Program-made: the position numbers and the translations under genes
Origin: Zygaena filipendulae
Lineage: Eukaryota; Arthropoda; Insecta; Lepidoptera; Zygaenidae
NCBI GenBank assembly: GCA_907165275.2
Contig: OU015673.1
Span: 3,239,001-3,303,000, forward strand
DNA length: 64,000 nucleotides
Reading direction: 5' to 3'
The notes under the pieces: generated by a model
What the model was told of the DNA's origin: nothing
What the model saw: the letters and a program-made list of their open reading frames with translations, nothing else
The model's database searches: none
Shown: positions 59,101 to 64,000 of the stretch, one piece after another
Layout: the number at the start of each line of letters is the position of its first letter
Numbering within the stretch: the first letter of the stretch is position 1

Positions 59101-62100
59101 CCACTCGTCAGCGAATTTCTCAGGAAGTTCATCATCCCAGTCGATTTTTTCACACCACAGTTTTTGCATAAAGCATTTTGCATAAAAAACGCATGGTGCA
59201 GCGAAACCTAGAGGATCAAACAGTTTAGCTATTTGTGATAAGATACTCCGCTTACTGACAGCCGCTTCCACTGGAACGGTGCGGTAGGAAAACGTGTCCG
59301 TGTCTGGTAGCCAATGCAAACCTAGCACCTTGATAGCCAGGTTTTCATCGTCGAACTCCAACGGGGTCTCCAGGTGATCACTGGGTAGATTCTGTAGTAC
59401 CTCGGGATCATTACTGGCCCACTTACGCAGTTCAAAGCCCCCACGACCTAAGACCTCAATGAGCTGGTTCTGGAGCTCCTCAGCGTCGCAGAAAGAGTCT
59501 ACTGAGCAAATAAGGTCGTCGATATAAAAGGAGTGGCGGAGCGCATGTGCTGCCAACGGGAACTGCTCTCCTTCATCGTCAGCCAGCTGTAATAAAGTAC
59601 GGATAGCTAGAAAAGGACTACTTACAACCCCATAAGTTACAGTACACAATTCAAAGACCTGAATAGGATTTTCAGGACACTGTCTGAATAAAATGTGTTG
59701 ATAAGGACGTTGCGAAGGATCAATCAAGATTCTCCTGTACATTTTTGAGATATCACCTGTCAGACCTATTTTACGTAACCTAAACAGCGTTAGAAGCTTC
59801 ACGAGGTCCGACTGTAGCTTTCGACCCGTATGTAAAACACAGTTCAGCGATAAACCATTCGTAGTACGGCACGACGCGTCAAAGACGGCACGATATTTAG
59901 TCGTGGTACTGTCCGGTTTTTGAACTACGTGATAGGGTATTACATAACGGGAATTCGTACTTGATATTTCACCTAAACATTTCATATGACCGAGAGAAAT
60001 ATAGTCATTCATAAATTTTAAATACTCCGTCCGCAACAAAGGGTTACGCGACAGTTTTCTTTCAAAATTATAAAATCGCTTTAAAGCGATTTGTTTCGAA
60101 TCTCCTAAGCCAGTAAAATTCGATTTAAACGGATATTTTACAATATACCGCCCACTAGCATCCCGCTTGACGTCCTCAATATATTTTTGCTCGCACTCGA
60201 CCTCATCAGGATTCATCGGAATATCTCCTATTACCGTTTCCGTCTCCCAAAAGGAGTGCAATAATTGATCTAACCTTTGATTAGTGATATGTAAACAAGA
60301 AGATTCCGATCCTTTACTTAGATTACGAATGGATAAATGACCGGTTATTACGTATCCAAAAATACTACTGAGGGCAGGCGGTGCATCCGAAAGTTGTGGG
60401 CGGAAGGCAGCGCCATCGTAGATATACGGAAATATATCCCCCGCCAGTAGCATATCTATCGGCCTTGAACAAAAGAATTGAGGATCCGCTAATTTTAAGT
60501 GTTTATATTCATTTATTACCGTTTTAGGAATAACAATCGTCGGCATGTTACTTGTAATCTTCGACACCACTACCATATTTGTACGAAACGTATTTAAATC
60601 CGTGTGAACCGGCTTTACAGTGCATGTAATTGCACCAAAGTCGCGGATAGGCGAGCCGCCGAGACCGTACAGTTCCGCAGTACACCTACGACGCAGTAGC
60701 CCCAATCGCTGTGCGCAGTCGTTAGTGACGAAACCATGCTGAGCCCCGCTATCTATCAGTACACGAACTTTCTGATACGCGCCCGTGACGTCAGCGACGT
60801 GAACAATCGCGGTACCTAACAAGACGGTAGTACTAGCCAAACACGTTAGAGAAGACGAGCTCGCTTCGTTATTTTGAGAAGTGGGGTTAGTGGTCTCCGC
60901 TTGCAGTGTAACTTGCTTACTACATAAGTTATTATGACTTTGATCAATGTGCAAAGTATGATGATGCATGCCTTTACACACCGAACATCGAATTTGCGAT
61001 GGGCACGCGCCGATCGCGTGGCCCTCACGTAGACAATTTTCGCAAAGTTTTTTCTGCGCGACTGTTTGCAGTCGAGATTGAGGTGTTAAATTATTATATT
61101 CAAAACATCTATAAATAACATGACCTAACTTACTGCAATATAAACAAATCTTAGCCCTTTTATTTTCTTGATTAGATTGTTGTTCCTTAATGGAGGTAGT
61201 TAGACATGCATTTTGATTCGACTGTTTTTGTGGAACTTTAAAATTATTTGTTTTATTCGAAACAAATTTAGTGTTCGATTTTACTGTCGACGTGCACTCC
61301 GTCATTTCTAAAATACGAACTTCAGAAGTAATAAAGTTACTTAATTCGTCAAAAGTAGGTATTTGATTTTTATCCAACTTTTGTTCGAAATATCGTTTCG
61401 TAGTAGCATCTAGATTACGAAAACTGATGTAAAATAATATAAATGCAGCTAAGTTATCTAATTTTAACATTTCAAGCGCTTTAACATTTTCTTGAAATGT
61501 TTCTAAAAATGAGTTCAACCCGCTCAACGATTCAACTTGCAACGGTTTAAAATTAAACAATTTATCTAAGTATCTAGTCGCTAAAGCGCGTTTGTTTTCG
61601 TATCGCTCTGTTAAAGAGTTGAACACAATACTATAGTTATCGTTAGTTATAGGTAAAGATTTTACAATTTGTAATGCCGGCCCGCTTACAATCGAAAGAA
61701 GATAGTGGAATTTTTCCACGTTCGAAATGGACGAGTTACTGTGGATTAAGCTAATATAAGTGTCTTTAAAAGTTACCCAATTTTCTAATTTACCATCAAA
61801 TTTAATCAACTGTAATTTCGGTAATTTAGCTCCTGCAATAAACGAATCATTTTTAATCTGCTTACCCACATGTGAATTTATCGCGTTACATTCGCGATGA
61901 ACTCTTTTTATTTCATAAAATAAGTTATCAAACGATTCAATTTCTTGACTGTTGGGCACAAAAGTAGATTTTAATTTTAATTGTATCGAGTTATAGTGCT
62001 CAATAGCATCCTCAAACGACTCACGCAGTTGGTCAAGCTCGTCAACCCTCGCATTGAATGCGTCGATGCTACCAGCCTCATCCACTTCAACATTCTTAGA

Positions 62101-63555
62101 CAAATCGTAAAGTTTTTGCAATCTAGAAAAACATCTTTCTTTGCGGTTGATAAATGTCTTAGCCTTGATTTCAGCGTCCGACAAAGTAGCAGGATTAGAC
62201 ATTTTAATAAATGTAATATATGTAAAACCTATAAACAAATACGATATATATACCGAAAGACGGCGAAAATAATAATAAGAGAAGAAACAATAAACTTAAT
62301 AAAATAAAGCCGTTAGATTTATACTACTTAAAATATGTAGGTAGATAATAAATAGCTTTATTTTATAACTGTAGATATTTTTTTATAAATATAAAACAAA
62401 TTGATATAACACGTACTTGTTCTATAAATATAATATTATATACCGTAAATAAATAAGTAATAACAGATTAAATAAATAAATCCGTCTCGAAGTGACCAAA
62501 TGTTTCGACCTCAAAGCAAAATTTGAACTTAGATTTAAAAACGGTGAGTGAAGTCGCGGAGTCCAAGGGGACCGATAGGAAGTGAGAAAGGTACTTGCCT
62601 GTTGATACTCCCAAAAGCGCACACGCGTAAAAGATCCCGGGATTTAGACTCGCACGATTTAATTAGTAGATTTCGGCACGATAAGTATAACACCTTGCTG
62701 GCATTAGTTGCGTAGTACGACTGGTCGGTGACGTTTCGCTCGATGCATACGATGCAAGTTTGATAGATGGATTTGACAGATGAGTGTCAATGGATAAGGA
62801 TGGGACCTCAGTCTCCAACAGTAACAAACTTTCGAAAAATGTTTTTTAAGAATTATTTTTTCATAAAGGTTTTTATTAAATGTTTTAAGATAACTTTTCT
62901 CTTTGAACTGGACTTTTTGCAATTCACACCGTATTTCGTTTGAAAATCCTAGACTTAACATGTTTAAAATTATACTGAATTAAATTTAAAGGTTTTAAAA
63001 ATAACTTTCCTTTTCCGCTCATAAAAGGAAATGCAGTTAGCCGTCAAACAACTTTAACTACAAAGAATCGGGCATAGTATAGCAAACAATAAAATTATAT
63101 TATTATATTATATGCTACAAATATCAAAGATGTAGTTGGCCGTCTAGGTCACAACATAAGGTTATAAATACGAATGTGAGTTTGTTTATTTGTTAAGCTT
63201 GCACGCCTTAACTTACTCAACCGATCATCAGGATATTTCGTATCTATAAGTGATGCTAGAGTTACAGGAAAGTACTGCTCTCGAGGGATAGAAGCCTTAT
63301 TGACAAAAATCTACATGAACGCGAAAGATTTCGCGGGCACTAACTACTTAATATAATTATGTACATTTAAAAAAAAATAACCCTTCGTTGGGCGGATGTT
63401 TTTTTTTAAATATGCTTAATAACACCGGTAATTAATTTCAACAGGTTGGGATGTGAGCGAAGGTGAGAAGGCACCGTTCCTGCGCAACGAGCCCGTGAGG
63501 CTGACGCCGGCCTGGGAGGGCTCCAACTTGCCCAACGACACTCTCAACCTCAAAG
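47121..63555 (+). CDS. First two exons of an unrecognised gene (partial)
   Basis: Exon 1, 47121-47223: MALEMTHRSGAEGESLLRPD, then QRSTVVMSQGHRGI, ending G|GTAAGT. Exon 2, 63445-63555: after TTTCAACAG, GWDVSEGEKAPFLRNEPVRL, TPAWEGSNLPNDTLNLK, ending G|GTATTC. Phases match (1 in, 1 out), codon content is GC-rich and coding-like, and both junctions are strong. The 71 residues are hydrophilic and acidic with an ESLLRP dileucine-type motif, as in cytosolic N-termini of some transporters, but I cannot name the family. The gene continues beyond the window. Its first intron is about 16.2 kb and contains an antisense BEL/Pao element, a SINE, MITEs and duplications. Confidence 0.6.
47778..47947. mobile_element. 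MITE with CCCCCTTA ends
   Basis: CCCCCTTACTCAAGTTGAC at the left and GTCAACTTGGCTAAGGGGG at the right form an inverted repeat extended by TAACGCATAGA/TCTATGCGTTA. 170 bp, non-coding. Confidence 0.75.
48674..48946 (+). repeat. 'CGCGGTTTCACCCGCG' dispersed repeat, with partial internal duplication
   Basis: CTAGCTGTTCCCCGTGG starts the copy. The GGAATTCC..AAAAGTACCCT block is present twice, near 48725 and 48822. Confidence 0.75.
49010..49262 (-). repeat. tRNA-derived SINE
   Basis: The minus strand begins GACGACCCGATTGGCGCAAT (A-box-like TGGCGCAATGGTCA), has GGTTCCGGGTTCGATTCCCG (B box) about 40 bases later, and continues into a CACAGGGTTC, GTCTGGGTGTGTATATATATG tail that ends near AGATCTGTGTGTTGTTGAAG. 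The polymerase III promoter boxes and unrelated tail identify a SINE, not a tRNA gene: the acceptor stem does not pair. Confidence 0.8.
50534..50735 (+). repeat. 'CGCGGTTTCACCCGCG' dispersed repeat
   Basis: From AGCTCTTCCTCAAGG through TCACCCGCGGTAATTTCGGA to TATAATATTAGTATAGAC. A second, shorter start follows at 50737. Confidence 0.75.
50774..51015 (+). repeat. Direct tandem duplication, about 120-bp unit
   Basis: 50774-50893 and 50894-51015 both run from ATTTCCCTCAGGAACTTTCA to TTAGTCCAGACTCC. They differ essentially by a 2-base AG insertion, so the duplication is very recent. It arose within a truncated CGCGG repeat. Confidence 0.92.
52408..52656. mobile_element. MITE with ATTGGACGCAGATAAGC ends, copy 2
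   Basis: A full copy of the element at 7789-8033, with the same TIRs and close sequence throughout. The flanking 51020-56380 is AT-rich intron; apart from the repeats listed I see no gene. Confidence 0.78.
53493..53796 (+). repeat. 'CGCGGTTTCACCCGCG' dispersed repeat
   Basis: CTAGCTGTTCCCCGCGG at the start and AACACTTTCGCATTTATAAT at the end. It has an internal rearrangement that repeats the TAATTTCGGAGTTCCCGCGG block. Another copy is at about 54211-54385. Confidence 0.75.
56170..56230. repeat. Near-perfect AT-rich hairpin
   Basis: TTTTGCAAGAACTAATTAT and its complement ATAATTAGTTCTTGCAAAA flank a loop that repeats AAGAACTAATTATATAA. Confidence 0.85.
56388..56707 (-). repeat. BEL/Pao 3' LTR
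   Basis: 320 bp. In element orientation it starts TGTTGGAGACTGAGGTCCCA and ends GAGGTCGAAACA. It is preceded by a purine-rich tract, GGTGAGGGGAA (56708-56718 on the minus strand), the likely polypurine tract for plus-strand priming. Confidence 0.93.
56932..62202 (-). CDS. BEL/Pao gag-pol polyprotein
   Basis: 1756 codons from the ATG at 62202 (MSNPATLSDAEIK). Order: a coiled gag and DUF1759-type region (about 100-270, LIKFDGKLENWVTFKD), CCHC knuckles (CLYCSKLGHVIYRC, then CENC..H..C and CSVC), aspartic protease with LIDSGAQ near 484, Pao-type reverse transcriptase with DISKMYRRI and the YIDD active site near 890, RNase H (FSDAS, PRLELLGA, FTDSSV, NPADVCSRG), integrase with an HHCC zinc region (HRAYMHVG..CISC), a DDE core (GVDMGG, LISDNGKSF, GGLFEAGIKS; first Asp near 1455) and a C-terminal DUF5641-like region (RWQYIQQ, HFWKRF, GDVVLLH). 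Family members copy RNA to cDNA in virus-like particles and integrate it. No stop or frameshift is seen; env is absent. Confidence 0.95.
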   Translation of the reverse strand: MSNPATLSDAEIKAKTFINRKERCFSRLQKLYDLSKNVEVDEAGSIDAFNARVDELDQLRESFEDAIEHYNSIQLKLKSTFVPNSQEIESFDNLFYEIKRVHRECNAINSHVGKQIKNDSFIAGAKLPKLQLIKFDGKLENWVTFKDTYISLIHSNSSISNVEKFHYLLSIVSGPALQIVKSLPITNDNYSIVFNSLTERYENKRALATRYLDKLFNFKPLQVESLSGLNSFLETFQENVKALEMLKLDNLAAFILFYISFRNLDATTKRYFEQKLDKNQIPTFDELSNFITSEVRILEMTECTSTVKSNTKFVSNKTNNFKVPQKQSNQNACLTTSIKEQQSNQENKRAKICLYCSKLGHVIYRCFEYNNLTPQSRLQTVAQKKLCENCLREGHAIGACPSQIRCSVCKGMHHHTLHIDQSHNNLCSKQVTLQAETTNPTSQNNEASSSSLTCLASTTVLLGTAIVHVADVTGAYQKVRVLIDSGAQHGFVTNDCAQRLGLLRRRCTAELYGLGGSPIRDFGAITCTVKPVHTDLNTFRTNMVVVSKITSNMPTIVIPKTVINEYKHLKLADPQFFCSRPIDMLLAGDIFPYIYDGAAFRPQLSDAPPALSSIFGYVITGHLSIRNLSKGSESSCLHITNQRLDQLLHSFWETETVIGDIPMNPDEVECEQKYIEDVKRDASGRYIVKYPFKSNFTGLGDSKQIALKRFYNFERKLSRNPLLRTEYLKFMNDYISLGHMKCLGEISSTNSRYVIPYHVVQKPDSTTTKYRAVFDASCRTTNGLSLNCVLHTGRKLQSDLVKLLTLFRLRKIGLTGDISKMYRRILIDPSQRPYQHILFRQCPENPIQVFELCTVTYGVVSSPFLAIRTLLQLADDEGEQFPLAAHALRHSFYIDDLICSVDSFCDAEELQNQLIEVLGRGGFELRKWASNDPEVLQNLPSDHLETPLEFDDENLAIKVLGLHWLPDTDTFSYRTVPVEAAVSKRSILSQIAKLFDPLGFAAPCVFYAKCFMQKLWCEKIDWDDELPEKFADEWYRFSSEIPMLSQLRHSRFLFNENHKECSLIGFSDASEKGFAAAVYVRSINTDGQVNLTLLLAKSKVAPIKSVSIPRLELLGAHLLSKLLEYTHSILDKEICISKTLAFTDSSVTLGWLNTPSYKLKTFVANRVSKIQQISNIQWYHVSGENNPADVCSRGVIPSALLAISNEWLRGPQWLYDDFVTWPVRSIEQFGNLSEISELKSNFEQHALVQTCESSFQNDFELIINKFSNFNKLQRTVAWVLRFVNNAKSNLSSRIIGPLTTAELNESIICLIKVIQMNHFASDIEALRKGKERSVSPYLQKLTPSLDHRGLLMVGGRLNEADLPFSKRHPLLLPKKSHFTNMLIDYYHRAYMHVGPRALQSILAQKYWIVGARCVIRSRLSKCISCFKAKPVINQPFMGSLPKFRTQIVYPFHTVGVDMGGPFYTKESLRRNAKISKSYLCLFVCYATRAVHCEVVSALTTECFLATFDRFTARRGLVHTLISDNGKSFVSASRHLSEVSTFFNTNITDLQDQFTNRNVTWKFNPPTGSHFGGLFEAGIKSAKYHLRRVVGTRAVSFEELSTLFSRIEAILNSRPLCCLSSDPNEVDVLTPGHFLIGRALVSVPEYDLSEEPLHRLTRWQYIQQATQHFWKRFKRDYLHTLQQRSKWLKDTPNIKIGDVVLLHSDNVPCQQWPLGRIEEVFPGPDGRVRVVNVRTSTSRFQRPVNKLSPLPLQEDSA
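62484..62500 (-). other. Probable BEL/Pao primer binding site
   Basis: In element orientation the bases just inside the 5' LTR read TTTGGTCACTTCGAGACGG. A TGG start two to three bases after the LTR is the usual position of a tRNA primer site. I did not identify the tRNA. Confidence 0.5.
62501..62820 (-). repeat. BEL/Pao 5' LTR
   Basis: 320 bp, one base different from the 3' LTR. It should carry the promoter for the minus-strand transcript. Flanked outside by the GTAAC target duplication. Confidence 0.93.
62826..63444. other. Intron remainder, AT-rich
   Basis: No gene. A diverged piece of the CGCGG-type repeat lies at about 63170-63340 (GAATGTGAGTTTGTTTATTT, AACCGATCATC). The stretch ends in the acceptor of exon 2 at 63444. 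Confidence 0.5.
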
Positions 63556-64000
63556 GTATTCGTCCGTGCTAATATAGTACCTACTTAAAATTCCTGTAAC
63601 TTCTGATTTTGCTATAAACTGACCCTGTTGTGAAAAAGAGCTCGAATTATGAGTAAAAAAGGAACAACCTATATATCGGATGGATCACTTTCGTTGATCG
63701 CGCTATTATTTTTTTAAGTTTTTTTTGAGTTAGGTCCCTTCCATTCTGTAGATGCGATATGTCGCGCTTGTATTTATGACCCATCGCGCTATTAACCAAA
63801 CTTTTCAAACGATTCAAGACTTGAGTAGTTTGTAATACGTATATTTTCTGAGCCCATCATGACGTGCTTGTCCTCTGACACAGTCTGCGATTGGTTATTT
63901 AGTTGCCAAGTAACTAACTGGTTGTATGTTAATTTTTTTGTATCGTAGCTATTTTAAGGTAATTACATTCCCATTATCCAACGCAGCGTCCTTTGTTTCA

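Larger units (their letters stand above)
56388..62820 (-). mobile_element. Full-length BEL/Pao LTR retrotransposon
   Basis: A 6433-bp element on the minus strand. Two 320-bp LTRs (56388-56707 and 62501-62820) differ at a single base I can find (C at left, T at right, in GCGTAGYACGACTGG). They begin TG and end CA in either reading. A 5-bp duplication GTAAC flanks it (56383-56387 and 62821-62825). One long gag-pol ORF is open and no env-like ORF is present. The near-identical LTRs show a recent insertion. It lies antisense in the first intron of the gene at 47121. Confidence 0.95.

Overview
The window is nuclear DNA from an insect, almost certainly a moth or butterfly. The evidence is introns with GT/AG borders, two ZAD-type C2H2 zinc-finger genes, AT-rich non-coding DNA, and dense dispersed repeats of the kinds common in Lepidoptera: the 'GCGGTTTCACCCGCG' repeat, the 'GGCCAAGTGCGAGTCGGAC' repeat, the 'AACCGACTTCCAAAAAGGAG' repeat and a tRNA-derived SINE. 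No bacterial-type operons or CRISPR arrays are present.

Host genes in order: (1) the 5' end of a ZAD zinc-finger gene on the minus strand (1-473, running off the left edge); (2) a complete INPP5F/SAC2-type phosphoinositide phosphatase on the plus strand, 8274-21527, for which I reconstructed 17 phase-consistent exons (1155 codons plus stop) and one extra symmetric exon; (3) an intronless ZAD plus six-finger C2H2 gene on the plus strand (36374-37474) with a decayed partial copy about 0.9 kb downstream; (4) a two-exon TMEM216-like ciliary transition-zone gene on the minus strand (39994-41824); (5) the first two exons of an unrecognised plus-strand gene (47121-47223 and 63445-63555) separated by an intron of about 16 kb. 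These genes do not form a pathway; they are ordinary neighbours separated by mobile DNA.

Mobile DNA dominates the rest. A full-length I-group LINE (1302-6915) with both ORFs open sits inside a TIR element and is flanked by a 14-bp target duplication. A full-length BEL/Pao LTR retrotransposon (56388-62820, minus strand) has 320-bp LTRs differing at one base, a 5-bp target duplication and one 1756-codon gag-pol ORF; it lies antisense in the large intron of gene 5. Several MITE-like TIR elements, Jockey and RTE relics, a SINE and tandem duplications fill introns and gaps.

The most unusual structure is a giant imperfect palindrome, 26811-35939, with about 4-5 kb arms around a 37-bp spacer. Each arm has its own later insertion. 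A 48-bp sequence spanning the spacer is repeated exactly, in inverted orientation, just outside the right arm next to the zinc-finger gene. Both arms carry exon-like remnants of the same unrecognised gene. The left arm holds a 1458-bp DNA element with seven CTCGAG-centred subterminal repeats. A separate foldback repeat (26349-26715) abuts the palindrome on its left. All assignments rest on reading the sequence and on knowledge of families; no database search was run.
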